Below, one piece after another: positions 34,825 to 45,956 of a stretch of DNA of 64,000 bases. The notes under the pieces were generated by a model. It made no database searches, had not been told where the DNA came from, and was given only the letters and a program-made list of their open reading frames with translations. How positions within the stretch are numbered: the first letter of the stretch is position 1; the number at the start of each line of letters is the position of its first letter. The position numbers and the translations under genes were made by a program. Origin of the DNA: Simmondsia chinensis (Eukaryota; Streptophyta; Magnoliopsida; Caryophyllales; Simmondsiaceae); assembly GCA_018398585.1 (NCBI GenBank), contig JAGTTD010000024.1, positions 9,514,071 to 9,578,070 on the forward strand, written 5' to 3'.

Positions 34825-34943
34825 TCCCTTTAAGGTAGCACCCCAAAGGGGTAAGGCCACATACATTCCACCCCTTCCCCCCCAAAAAAAAAACACCCTG
34901 CATATGCAGAAGCCCTTGAGGCACTGGATTTGTTGCTGTTGTT
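34825..34943 (+). mobile_element. RTE-tail-only insertion, 119 bp, 14-bp TSD
   Basis: It contains the tail block (AAGGTAGCACCCCAAAGGGG ... GCCCTTGAGGCACTGGATT) and ends in a decayed TTG run. It is flanked by a perfect 14-bp repeat GGTAGGTTTGCATA at 34811-34824 and 34944-34957. The interior has a C7A10 tract. It is a truncated RTE LINE or SINE. Confidence 0.88.
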
Positions 34944-35595
34944 GGTAGGTTTGCATAGCATCACTTGCATGTAATATGATCGGCCGTCAAAAGTTATGTC
35001 ATTAACTTAGCTTCAATTTCACCGTAGAACTAAATTGACACAACATAAATTGTATAAGGACTAATGGGTACAATTAAAAGTAAACGGACAAAATTGACAT
35101 AGTGGACAAAGAACAAGAACTTTTATAGTAAATAACCCTTTTTAAAATGTGTACACGTTCACAACTATAATCTAATAAATAAAGTACAATTTGTATGCAC
35201 TAGGGAGAACATTAAAAAGAATAATTCACAAAGACAAGCTGAAAATCTATTAAAAATCCCTGACAGACGCACTGTCACCAAATGACTTTTACATGATTTC
35301 AGTACGATACAAAAATGAAATTTTGCAAGCCGGTATCAGAAAACAGCATATATGTTGCTATATGAGAAAAGTAACATTATTTTGAGATGACTAAAATAGC
35401 AAGCGTGAAAATTGATTCAGGACGAAAGGATAGCTTCTTTATCCCTAAGTTCTATGCCAACTAGACAATTGTTGTAGCACTGAGCAAGTACTGTCCTTCA
35501 CCGCAAATAAGAACCCTGCTGAAATGCTACAACCACTATAAGCAGCACCAACTAAGAACAGATAGAGAAGTATTGATCGTATAACTGCGTTGTCC

Positions 35596-35965
35596 TAGAG
35601 CATCCACAATGGCCTTCCTATTTTGTGAAGTGTACATTTGGACATTTAAAAGCACTTTCTACCAGTCCCACACTAATTCATCTACAATCCGATTCTCTTA
35701 GCTTTTTAAATATGACTATGGGTCCCATAGTATTTTGGTTAGTCATTTATTATGCTTTCTAATAAGATATTCATTCTATGGGAAAAATAGTTCTTTTGTT
35801 GTATAAGTAGACTTCTACGAGACTCTCTACATGGGACCCACTGTAAGAATGACTCCTAGAATCAACTTCTACCCCTCAAGAAAGTCCCATGTGCTATCAA
35901 ATTTTACTCCGCACTTTCTGAAAGCTTCAAAATACAGTCTTTAGGGAGTGCATTAGAGATACAGA
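35596..35965. mobile_element. Possible MITE (AGAGCATCCACAATGG start)
   Basis: It begins AGAGCATCCACAATGG, a sequence start common in plant MITEs. A loosely complementary GGGAGTGCATTAGAGA lies at about 35945. Terminal repeats and TSD are not convincing. The remainder of 34958-36726 contains only AT-rich intron, with a G run at 36239-36252. Confidence 0.35.
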
Positions 35966-36726
35966 CCAAATTTAGTCCTAGTTATCAAATTGCCGACCAA
36001 ATTTTATCGTTAAGCTGCTACGAACCAAATGATTCTCACACCGAAATCCATCAAAACTACCAATCAATCAATCTACATATCATAAGAATAATAGAATCCG
36101 TATAGTATATCCCAGTACAATCCATATTGTGTAGTATAATAGAGCTTTACATGTATTAAACTAGGGGGATGAAGTAACGAGAGATAAGAGAGAGGGGAAA
36201 CCGAGAAACAGAGGGGCGAGTAGGACAAGAAAAGAGAGGGGGGGGGGGGGGGAAGACTTCAATTGTTCTTCCATCCTCTACAATGAAGGGCCTTATTAAA
36301 GAAGTTAGGGGAGGCGGCCATAGTTGGATTGGCTTGAACGATTTAGCTAATTTAGTTATTACCTAAACTACACCTCACTTGACTACTATAATTCGTTTTT
36401 ATCATCAGCCGCGCTTCTCATCGTCCAACACTAGCATCAATGTCACTCCCATGTATGACTAGTTATAGAGATGCTAAAGTTATATCGAAAATCTAGCCCA
36501 GTGAAGTTAGAAAATGTACCAAACAACACAATCAACCATCCCCCTGAGTCACAACCGACAACTCAACAAAATAATTGAGAAAAGATAAATACCAAAGATT
36601 CCCTGAACTATTAACTGAAAATAAAAGACACTTTTGATTTCATCAAACCAGCCCAAACTATTTATTAATTTATATCATTTATACCCATTAGTGTAACTTA
36701 CTCCATGATTTTTTTACCCCTTTAAC

Positions 36727-38122
36727 TGTAAGAAATATAAATTTTTTTAAGACTTAAAGTATTTCCCACACAAATTACTAATAAACTATAAGTTATTTGT
36801 CAAATTCTAGTTGGAATTTTTAGCCAAATCTTTTACTCATTTCATTAACAAAATAAGCCTTTATTTTGACCCAAAAGAAAGCCCCTTCCTTCTTGATCAA
36901 GCATGCCTTCATATATGACCAAGAAGTCCTCTTTTTGACTAAGCTAGCTTTGCTTTTTGACTTGAAGTCAAGCCCTCCATGTATGACTAAGAAAATTCAG
37001 CCTACATTCTCTCCTTTGAACACCCAAGCCTCACCTTTACTTCTATAAATACCCCTCATCACTCCCCTTTCCTTAAACCATCCAAATCCAAGTTCTTCAT
37101 TTCAAGTATGAGTAAGAATAAGAGTTGAGGTAGAAGAGAAAGAGCAAAAGTTTGTGCTTAGGATTTAGGAAAGCATTGTTTCTTCTAGTAAGTAACTTAT
37201 TTGTTAACTCTTCCGCTCTTTTTGTTAAAGTGTTTTAATATGTTAATAGCTTCTTAAATTCTCAAAATACTTGTTTTGTACACCATATATTTACCCTCTA
37301 TATGTTTGAAATTAAAATAGGATCAAACATCTTTGACTAAATTTGTGAAATATGGAATTTGGCTACATTACAATGCTTTGATTTATGGAATTTTGGAAAT
37401 ATGATTTGAATCATGTTCTATGATGTGCAAATATGAACTATATTTCTTATGCTTTGTTTTGTGGGTTGTGCCCTATGATGCCGAGGAAAGGCATCTTTGA
37501 GCCCTCGATGGGGGATTATACCATCTTTGTTATTAGTGCACTATTTGGAATGTTCCTCAAAACCCGTAGTTGGCCGGGGACCCAATTATGATAGCCAATT
37601 TTGAGCCCAGTTGCAGGGATTATATGCAGCTAGAACCCTAAGAATTCAGTTGATGCGTTCCTAAGTTTTCATAATTAATTTTTAGTAAACAGTTTCAGCT
37701 ATGTTTTGATGTGCTTCATGCCTTTTAAAATAATGCTTGATCCTTGTTTTGTTGACGGATTTGTTACTTGCTGAGCTTTATGCTCACCCTATTGTTTAAC
37801 AATTTCAGACAAGGCATAGAAAGCTAAGTGGAGAAATTCAAGGGACTTATCTTCTTCAGGGTTGAAGTGATTACAATCTGAGAAGACTTTCTTTTATGTT
37901 TTATGAGTTAGTAGTTCAGTTACATAAGAACATGTTTACTTTTGGAAGTCTTAGATGTTATTTTGAGTCTTGAACTCCAAGGGTCTGTATCATGTGTTAT
38001 TCGTTGTATTATTAAGCATATTTAGAATAAAGTTTCTTAGTATTTCACCTACGTTGACTATTGGTTCCCTTGTTGGCTTATAAGTCATTGGCCCATTGTT
38101 TGCTAAGTTTGGGCTCGTGACA
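36727..38122 (+). mobile_element. Large solo LTR copy C, 1396 bp, perfect TSD
   Basis: It starts TGTAAGAAATATAA and ends GGGCTCGTGACA, flanked by identical TTAAC at 36722-36726 and 38123-38127. A TATA-like CTATAAATACCCC lies at about 37041. The phrase CTTGCTGAGCTTTATGCTCA (from 37769) resembles one found in many plant Gypsy LTRs. No second LTR or pol is present, so it is a solo LTR. Copies A (6148-6901) and B (32765-34451) are relatives. Confidence 0.85.
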
Positions 38123-38343
38123 TTAACAACCAAAATGAAATCGATACCATCCCATTAGTTCAAATCAAAATCCTAAATCATATTGCACGAATTTCATGTA
38201 ATTTCAATCATTAAGAGAGTTAAAAAGAAAAAAAAAATTGGATGGAATTTAAAGTTGAGGGGCTCTCTTTGATTTCAAACAATATTTTGGCTAAGGGCAA
38301 GCACAATTTCGAACATCCAAAATTGTTAAGGGTTGATATATGT

Positions 38344-38700
38344 TAAGGAAGTTTGATACAAATGTACCCCAAACCATTGTTAACTATAGAACAAATTGAC
38401 AAAAAGCTCTGGTCCCCCCTATCCACCTCATGTAACTAACTAGTAGGCCCCCCTTGGGAAGCTCTTAGCTTTTCTTCTTAGTATAAATAAGCTTGGAAGA
38501 CAAGGATTTGGGCATAAATGATTTTGTTGAGATATCCCTCTCCTCTCTCAATCTTCTACCCAATCCTCTCCCTCCTCTAACACTAGTTCATACTATTGGT
38601 TGATATACCTGTATAGCCAAATATATAACATAGATACAATAGAATACAATACAGATTTGAATTCTATTGCTCTTCACTGTTATGTTGCATCAATTGTCAA
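38344..38700 (+). mobile_element. Possible short LTR
   Basis: TGTTAAGGAAGTTTGATACA opens a segment with a TATA-like AGTATAAATAAGC (about 38479), a CT-rich stretch (ATCCCTCTCCTCTCTC) and an end near CACTGTTATGTTGCATCA. This is the usual layout of a Copia LTR. No partner LTR or TSD was identified. The neighbouring 38128-38343 and 38701-39101 are unassigned. Confidence 0.35.
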
Positions 38701-39128
38701 TTTCGAGTGTTGATCCTCATCAAAGTTCAATAAAACGGGTACAAAAACAACAACAGCTTCAAGGCGTAGTGAACTGCTTTCCTTAAGACTTATTTTGTCC
38801 TTAGTGAAATAGTCTAGGGGATACAATGAAACAAAAACACAAAGATAATATGTAGAGAGGATGGATTTCCTACGGAAGAAGAAGAGAATTATATAATTTT
38901 TCCTTGTATTTTTGCCTTTAGTCTAATTTTGGGGGCTTTATATAGAACAATTTGTGTCTTTTAGAAGAGACAACCTTCCAAAAAGCCACAAAGCATTTTC
39001 CCAAACGTCAAAACAAACCCGTGCCAAATAACGGCTAGAACTGCCCTATGACACATAGACTCAGCCTTTGGGCATTAAGGCTTTCTGAAAGATTGTGTAT
39101 CTGTGTCAACACATGATACAAGCCCAGA

Positions 39129-39667
39129 ACTTTGCCCAGACTTAGAGAGGAAGTATGAAGCGGAGAGAAGAGAGAGGTTAAAGGTAGAGAAGAGGGAGCT
39201 TTTCTATTTTTTGGATGGATAAAATGGCTGATAAAATTGTAGTATTTATAGCCCTAATTGTGACCGTTGGGAGCAACCTTGAACTCCCGATGGTTAGCTT
39301 TGAAGGGGTTCGTCGCATGGGAACAAGAAGTAGTAATGGAGGTCTTGCTTGGGAGAGACAGACACGTATTTATGAGGCACATTGGTAGCCGGTGAAAGAA
39401 AAGAAAATATTTCCAATAAAATAAAAAATACCCGTTATAAAAAGGGCACCCACACCCACACCCACACCCGAGCACCGCACAGAGTGCGGGCGGCACGCGC
39501 ATATGAGGTTCCCACCATTTTTTCACCCTTAACTTAATTCAAATCCTTGTCTTTATAAGGCCATATATAAACTACCCCTCCTTTCTCTAAATTATCCATG
39601 TGGGATGTGGGTTTTAGCTTAGGACTTCAATTATTCAATTTGGCTAAGCTTTGTTATATTTCCAACA
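39129..39667 (-). repeat. 3' LTR of decayed Copia
   Basis: It contains a (CCCACA)n-like tract at 39451-39468 that is shorter in the partner LTR. It ends toward the polypurine tract at 39668-39677. It could extend left to 39102 if the GTATC TSD is real. Confidence 0.65.
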
Positions 39668-42111
39668 GTCCCCCACAAATGTCACAAAGCTAAAGGAAAG
39701 AAATCAGTCTGGGCAAAAGGGCGAGCTTAGCTTTTCAATGTCGATGTCTAGCGACTTGAATCGACACCTAGTACGTAACAAGTTTAAGACCGACAGCTTG
39801 TCAGGTAACTTTCGTTTTGAACATGACAAGAGGTTGTATAGTCTTCCACCTGGGCACATACCAAACTCAAAATATCTCAGCAAATCCCGCAGTTTGACGC
39901 TTTTATCGGCCATGCGTCCGTCCTGGATTTTCATAGGTGCTCAAGAAGGCAAGTCTCCAACCTTCATAGGGAGCAGCCACACCCCACACCTACATAGGTA
40001 GATCCTATCAAGTGCGTGTTACTTCGCACCACCAAATAATGGCTATGGCTCCATTAAGAGCTAATGCTCATCCTCATCACCTTAGTAACAATTTCTGGGT
40101 TCCATCAAGTGTGACTTAGCTCACACCACCAAAATTATGGCTATGGATTGCCCAACACTGCCAACATCATAGGGAGGGACAATTATTGATTACAGTGTAC
40201 AATCGAACTGAACTATAACTTACTCATTGAACCTGTATAAACCAAGTTGAGATACATCACAATGAATTCACTTTACAGACTTTAATCCCATCCCCCTCGA
40301 TGCATTTCTAATACAATTTTCCGACAAAGCGTCTTTATCAATGAATCCACAAGGTTCTTTTCAGACCTTACACAATTTAGTGATATCACTTTCTTTCGAG
40401 TAGATTGTTTACGATCTTATTCCTAAGACGAATAAGTCTCACTAAGAGCATGGAGCTCATCCTTGACATCATGGCAGGTCGGTGTGTCCATCAAGTGTGT
40501 TGCCACACACCACCATAACAGGCTATGGACAACATTAAGAGCAGAGCTCAACCTCAACATTTTAGCAAATTCAACATATCCTTAAGCCACAAAACAGCAT
40601 TAGCTCATAATGGGCTAGGGTGCATCTATTTTATCAAATCTTCCCTTCTCAAGAGGCACTCGGTATAAGTCGCCTTCTTAAAAGGCCTTTTATTAAGAAG
40701 ATCTATCAAGCAGTCTCACTCCTAACTCGAGTGAGATCATGAGTGTTCCTTGACACAATAGCTAAGGCAATAGCCCTTAGCTTGCCAAACCCATCAGGTG
40801 TGCAGTGCCCACACCATCCTTCACGAATTATGGGTAGGTCAACGCTAAGCTCAACCTTCACAAATGCAATTACGACACTGCAAATGAAGAAAAGCGGTAC
40901 TTAAGTTGGTCACTGCCAACAACAGTCATAAGTTGCTCTTACCCCCCACATTGAGGCATCTGCAACGAGTTGTTAAACAACCAGCTCCATATCCTACCAA
41001 CTTCAACAAGAGTCAATGTAACAAAATAGTGGAGCAAATATTATATTAATAAAATCATATCTCCACCCCAAGTACTCATATAGTACACACACAGTCGGCA
41101 AAATAATTTTATACCGCGGAATATCAATATTACATACTAGCACAAGAGTGAAATTTTTTCAATCTTAACTTAACCCAACCACCACTAGTTGGTTCTCAAA
41201 AGACCATAATCTATGAATTGTCTTTTATCATTCAAACTAAGGCAACCCAAGCCTTTGCAAGGCTCTCAAATTCAAGTGTTAGCATCACCAAACTATTCGC
41301 GCTGAATTTGAACGGTCACCACAATAATATTTCCACCATAATCAATTCCCATAAGCTAGCTATAACTAGCGAACCTGGAACATAATAATCGCAAGAGATT
41401 GTGACCAGACAACATATTTCATAGGCTCTTAGGTGCTCACATTAACCCCCACAATGGAATGTATCACCCTACATTCCCAAGCCATTTAATTTTTCTATCT
41501 ACCAACTTAGACTTTAAGGTCAATTCAGTAGTACAGGTCTGAGAGGGGTATCCCAAAATACAATTCACTAACAAGCCTAAGCACATAGTCATTAGTAGGA
41601 TAGTTCTCATCAATATTAGATACCCAATTGGCATCACATTATCCATTTGACATAACATAGACTCTATTACAATGTAAGCCCCGATGCATAGTACTTCAAT
41701 GGTACATCAACACTTTCATTATAGAACTGCTCATCATGTGAATCACGAGTATATAAACTAGGTTTACTAGATTATGTTATATTAGGATGAGCGTTGTTCT
41801 TTACAAACATTATGCTATCAAACACCTTAGTGCATTTTGCATGTGATATACAATCAACTTTATACCTCTATAAGTGAACACTAGAATCATTTGAAATCTA
41901 TTAGCATGTCATCAAGAGTGAAAATCCTTAGATGGTCTAAGATCTTTGCAGACCAACTTTACCAAAGTCCTTCATGTCAAAGCATGAGATTAAAAGACTT
42001 GGCAGCATATTGATCTTTCAAAATCATGCCAAAATTATCATATAAACAAAATACATCACACCCATTCTCATTATTTTTAGAGTACACAAATTCATGTGTG
42101 AGCAACACTTA

Positions 42112-42137
42112 TCTCTCTCTCTCTCTCTCTCTCTCTT
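42112..42137. repeat. (CT)n microsatellite
   Basis: About 13 TC/CT units inside the decayed Copia. Confidence 0.95.
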
Positions 42138-43024
42138 TTAATGCACTCTTTCAGGAGCTTGTTTAAAATCATCCTCAAGATTTACAACCTCATAAAATTT
42201 ACTTTAAGTCAAAATGCAAGTTTGACACCCATTTGATAGACTAATCGATTTCTGAAAGAAGCAAGAGCTATCAAAACTCTAACGGTGGAGATCTTAGTCA
42301 TGATTGGACAAGTGTCAACGAGGGAGGTCAATTTCATGCTTTTGAGTGTATTTCTAGGCCATTAATCTTGCCTTAAACTTATCTTTAGAGTCATCAACTT
42401 CCAACTCCTTTTCGGATTCCAACCAATTGATTTACAACATGTAAGAATGTCTACCAATTTTCATGTATGATTATTGAGGATCGACTCCAGTTCATTAATA
42501 ATGGCCTTATTATAGGTTTTGGCGTCTTCTTCTATTAGGCACGCACACAAAATTTCTTCATTTATTTTCTTGAGTAAAGAATGTAGTGACAAAACTAGGT
42601 CCGAGGCTAGTTACTTTCCTAGCCCATTTGCTCCCTCTAATTTTAGGTATGTATATGTCATTATCACAAGTTAGAAAGCACATAACATAAAGACAATGCA
42701 ACAGTTGTGTATTACGGGTGGTATTAGATTCCATGGGAGACATATCGATATCTCTTGACCATACAATACCACCATATGCATGAACGTTATTATTACCTTT
42801 GATAGGGAAGCGATATGAAACACTATAATATGCTTATCCAAATAATTGCCTTTTATTTTTGAAATCAATAGTCTAACCTTATCCTGACGCCCCACATTTT
42901 TAAGAATTTTAGGTTAGGATTGAGACCTTTTGGTATGGGGTTTTTATAAGGTACCTTATTAAGTACATAACAAGCAAATAAAATTTCCCTTCTCACCTAT
43001 TTGCGAGAAGTCCAAGCAATTCAC

Positions 43025-43120
43025 GTGTGTGTGTGTGTGTGTGTGTGTTATTTTTTTTTTGGGCGGCAGCGGGGGGGGGGGGGGGGGGGGGGGGGGCGGG
43101 GGGCGGGGGGGAGGGGGGAG
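43025..43120. repeat. (GT)n, poly-T and long poly-G tract
   Basis: (GT)n at 43025-43048, then a T run, then a G-rich tract from 43058 that includes 26 uninterrupted G (43071-43096) and further runs of 6, 7 and 6 G split by single C or A. It has strong G-quadruplex potential, and is also a place where sequencing or assembly may be unreliable. Confidence 0.9.
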
Positions 43121-44358
43121 AAGAAGATATGATATGGTGTATGTAGAATAATCGCCTACAGGTATCCTTTTCCACTTTTACTCATTTGATTTTGAAGTCC
43201 CCTAAGTTACCGTGAGCTAGCTTAAGAAGTTCAATTTGTCTCTCAACTGATTTAAAGGGCACTGTTAGCTGGTTTAGCTTTCACGCATATTTTGCATTTA
43301 GTAATGTTGGCACTACTAAAATTAGGGATCAAATCAATTTCTTAAGTCATTTAATAGAGTCAAGATTTATGTGTACTATGCAAATATGCCATGAGTCAAG
43401 AAACTCGAGGATGTATGTATAAGAAGTACTGATAACAACATGCATCATACAAATTTTAAAGTATGTATTATCAAAGTCTTAGGTCTGATTAATTTTAAAC
43501 AACATTTTAAAGACCAAAAATAATATTCCCTTCTTTTATGTTTTTGGACCACTAATATTTTTAATTCAATATATACCTAATTTGGGCTTCTCTTTCCAAG
43601 ACAACCCATAAGAGCCTTATATTATTATTATCATTATCTTCTTTTTAATTCCAAGAAGATGCTTTAAAGAACCCAAATTCCAACCCAAGTGTCTCTCCCT
43701 ATTTCCCATGACCACCGCAACCACCCTTCTGGTATTTCCAGTGAGCTTCTCCACTTAGCCCGACAAATAGCACTGTCGGAACCCGCCTCCCGGAGGCGGC
43801 TGGAAACCTCCCTTATAAGGCAACCCCAGCAGGTGCCTGCCTTCGACCTGTGGCACACGTAAAAGTTCACATCTTTTTACGCTTCAACACTTCTCTTATT
43901 GCACTACGAGTTTTAGTTTCTAGGTAGTTCTATATAACATTTCTCTGATCATCCCAAAAACTCTTCTTTTCCTCCACACTATTCCAATTCACTAATTAAT
44001 TGTTTTTAATTTTGTCTTATGCACATCTCTCATGAAAAATAATCAATTTTCTCCAGGTCTAACTAACCACATTATTATGTTCTAACAGCTTATACTAAAC
44101 TACTTTAGATATCCAAAAATCATCTTTTAGATTGTCGTAAAAACAATAATCAAAACCGTAAGCTACAGCAAAGAAAACAGCAAAGTGAGGAAAGATCTAA
44201 CGAAACGAAAAACCGCGCCGTGGTATAAGTCACTGTCCTAAAAGACAATTTCGTCGCTGCCTAGGGTGCAAACAGAGTTACCGGCGGCCGTCCTCCAGGA
44301 TTAACGCAATCCGACCTTTAATGTCCACTCGTTAGAAGCCAGGTGGGATGCCGAGAGA

Positions 44359-44871
44359 ACTTTGCCTAGACTTAGAGAGGAAGTATGACGCGGAGAGGAG
44401 AGAGAGGTTAGAGGAAGAGAAGAGAGAGCTTTTCTATTTTTTGGATGGATAAAATGGCGGATGAAAGCCCTAATTGTGACTGTTGGGAGCACCCTTGAAC
44501 TCCCAACGGTTAGCTTTGAAGGGGTGCGTCTCGTGGGAACAAGAAGTAGTAATGGAGGTCTTGCTTGGGAGAGACCGACACGCATTTACGAGGCGCATTG
44601 GTAGCCGGTGAGAGAAAAGAAAATATTTCCGATAAAATAAAAAATACCCGTTATAAAAAGGACACCCACACCCGAGCACAGCACGGCGGGCGGGCGGCGC
44701 ACGCGCTTGTGGTTCCCACCATTTTTTCACCCTCAACTTAATTCAGATCCTTGTCTTTACAAGGCCATATGTAAACTACCCCTTCCTTCTCTAAATTATC
44801 CATGTGGGGTGTCGGTTTTAGCTTAGGACTTCAATTATTCAATTTGGCTAAGCTTTGTTATATTTTCAACA
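44359..44871 (-). repeat. 5' LTR of decayed Copia
   Basis: A close copy of 39129-39667. Open frames here (for example about 44301-44736) have counterparts in the partner LTR and are not genes. Confidence 0.65.
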
Positions 44872-44876
44872 GTATC

Positions 44877-45177
44877 CGCCACCAGTATTTCGCTGCCAAA
44901 TACTTGGCCCCCAGTTGCTAGTCCCCCTCAACCAGCCACCATCTCGGACAGACGTATGGTCAAGCGCCGCAGGATTGCCGCCACTCAAGTTCTTGTCCAA
45001 TGGGAAGACAGACAGCTGACGATGCCACCTAGGAATACCTACATGACTTTCAACTCCGCTTCCCCCCTTTCAATCCTCGAAGACGAGGGTCTGCTCAAGG
45101 GGCTGGCATTGATACAAGCCCAGATCTGGAGCCTTCTTCATTCCGCCAGTGGAGCTCCCGCCATCCTCAGCAGCACA
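44877..45177 (+). pseudogene. Gypsy polyprotein C-terminus (chromodomain-type)
   Basis: The plus strand reads LPNTWPPVASPPQPATISDR and then RMVKRRRIAATQVLVQWEDR. After a frame change comes a segment equivalent to the family ending 'ATWE....FQ..FP....GQGLLKGGGIDTSPDLEPS'. This is the end of a plant Gypsy polyprotein. It is followed directly by an LTR. The 5' part is absent because the decayed Copia lies immediately left. Confidence 0.65.
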
Positions 45178-45451
45178 TGTCAGCACCAGCAGATATTTAG
45201 GATATTTTCAGATATTTTCCTTAGATATTTTTCCTATAAATAGTAAGAGAGGATTAGGGTTAGGGATTATGTGATCAAAGAGTGTTTATCTTCTCTTCTC
45301 CCCCAAAACTTGTAAATCTCCATTTGTGGAGCTTACCCTGTCATATATACATATAAATATACTCAACGGGGCAGTTGTTACTGCTCCATAGGCCTAAATT
45401 AGTGCAAGATTGAGCTTGGATTCCATTGATTGAGCTAGGGTTGTATCAACA
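45178..45451 (+). mobile_element. Gypsy 3' LTR, about 274 bp
   Basis: It starts TGTCAGCACCAGCAG and ends TTGTATCAACA. It contains a TATA box (CCTATAAATAG, 45232-45242) and a poly-A-signal-like AATATA region. It follows the Gypsy C-terminus directly. The exact right end could be 45451 or 45455. The interval 45452-45656 is the start of PPME1 intron 1. Confidence 0.6.
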
Positions 45452-45656
45452 CACAGCATCAAGAGAACATTTCTAGAATATGCATGTTAACACACACCAT
45501 ACGCAAGCCTAAACACTTCCAAAACACATCCAAAAACATTATATATTTTGAAAATACATGAACAATATATTCATCTCAGATATTAGGTACTATAGCACAA
45601 TCGAGAAGCAAAAAATGGTGAGCGAACGATCAAGGGGGGGAGAGGGAGAGAGTTAC

Positions 45657-45784
45657 GGGTTGAGAGGACGATCGGGGACATCAGAGAAAGCGGAATCGGG
45701 ACCCAACGCTGCCGGCGGTGGACGCGGTGGTAGCTGCTCCTCGCCAGTGTCCTCCGGAAGTGAAGTCAAGTCGGAGGTGCTCAT
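45657..45784 (-). CDS. PPME1: PPME1 exon 1 (start codon)
   Basis: The ATG is the complement of 45782-45784. The exon gives 42 codons plus two bases: MSTSDLTSLPED, then a Glu-rich and Pro-rich stretch (PPRPPPAALGPD) and SAFSDVPDRPLN. It ends at a GTAACT donor. Plant PPME1 proteins begin with a similar LTSLPE...PPPR...AF..LP.RP region, which supports this start. The donor leaves CC, completed to Pro by the first base of exon 2. Confidence 0.88.
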
Positions 45785-45956
45785 GCTCTAGTCTACTTCG
45801 TCGCGGAAAATTGAGAGTTTGAGATCACCTACACTCCAACGATCAACTTTGAAGGTAGAAGAAAGCAAGTTAAGTTTCAAGAATCGGAACTCCTATTTTG
45901 GCAATTAATTTTCGCCTTGGCAATTTAAGACAGAAGAAAAAGAAAAAATATTAATT
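45785..45956 (-). promoter_or_regulatory. PPME1 5' UTR and truncated promoter
   Basis: 172 bp separate the PPME1 ATG from a Copia 5' LTR that starts at 45957 in divergent orientation. The stretch contains CT-rich sequence (complement of 45930-45945) but no clear TATA box. Either the transcription start is within these bases or transcription begins inside the LTR. Confidence 0.5.

Larger units (their letters stand above)
41440..43560 (-). pseudogene. Copia pol remnants
   Basis: Traces of integrase (ERQIELL.LAH near 43240, matching the 'ELVHSDL' start of the catalytic core), of the post-integrase segment near 42890-42560, and of RNase H (YLVCDANW-like, near 41640-41600). Reverse transcriptase is not recognisable. 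The interval 39670-41440 has repeated phrases such as TCAAGTGTG..CACACCACCA and no readable coding. Confidence 0.5.
39102..44871 (-). mobile_element. Decayed Copia element with two LTR copies
   Basis: Two similar segments of about 510-540 bp (39129-39667 and 44359-44871) share long stretches such as TTTTGGATGGATAAAATGGC and ATAAAATAAAAAATACCCGT. On the minus strand the left copy begins TGTTGGAAATATAAC after a polypurine tract (GTGGGGGAC), so it is the 3' LTR; the right copy is the 5' LTR. Between them, minus-strand Copia traces appear in order: integrase (about 43260), linker (42890-42560) and RNase H (GY.DANW, about 41640). The identical flanks GTATC (39097-39101 and 44872-44876) are a candidate TSD, but the left LTR border is uncertain. 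There are no open frames. Confidence 0.68.
11517..45784 (-). other. PPME1: PPME1 gene: protein phosphatase methylesterase 1 (5' half, 7 exons)
   Basis: Spliced minus-strand exons encode the N-terminal half of PP2A methylesterase. This alpha/beta hydrolase removes the methyl ester from the C-terminal Leu of the PP2A catalytic subunit in cytosol and nucleus. Landmarks in order are a Pro-rich N-terminus starting MSTSDLTSLPED, YAPVDWRGYFDQEDD, VFHVYIAGLEGP, the oxyanion motif CLHGGGY, RVVAMDLRGHGKS, VLKTLYGDSPP, ILVGHSMGGSVAV with the nucleophile Ser, and PSLAGLIVVDVVEGTALASL. All introns are GT-AG and all six junctions keep phase. Intron lengths are 16880, 133, 7869, 155, 8489 and 97 bp, and then at least 11.5 kb. 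The exons carry no stop or frameshift. The C-terminal exons with the catalytic Asp and His were not found from 1 to 11516, so they lie beyond the edge or are lost. Confidence 0.93.

Noticed and set aside
45558..45791. Plus-strand 77-codon open frame
   Set aside because: It is antisense to PPME1 exon 1, whose minus-strand reading matches a known protein and splices in phase.
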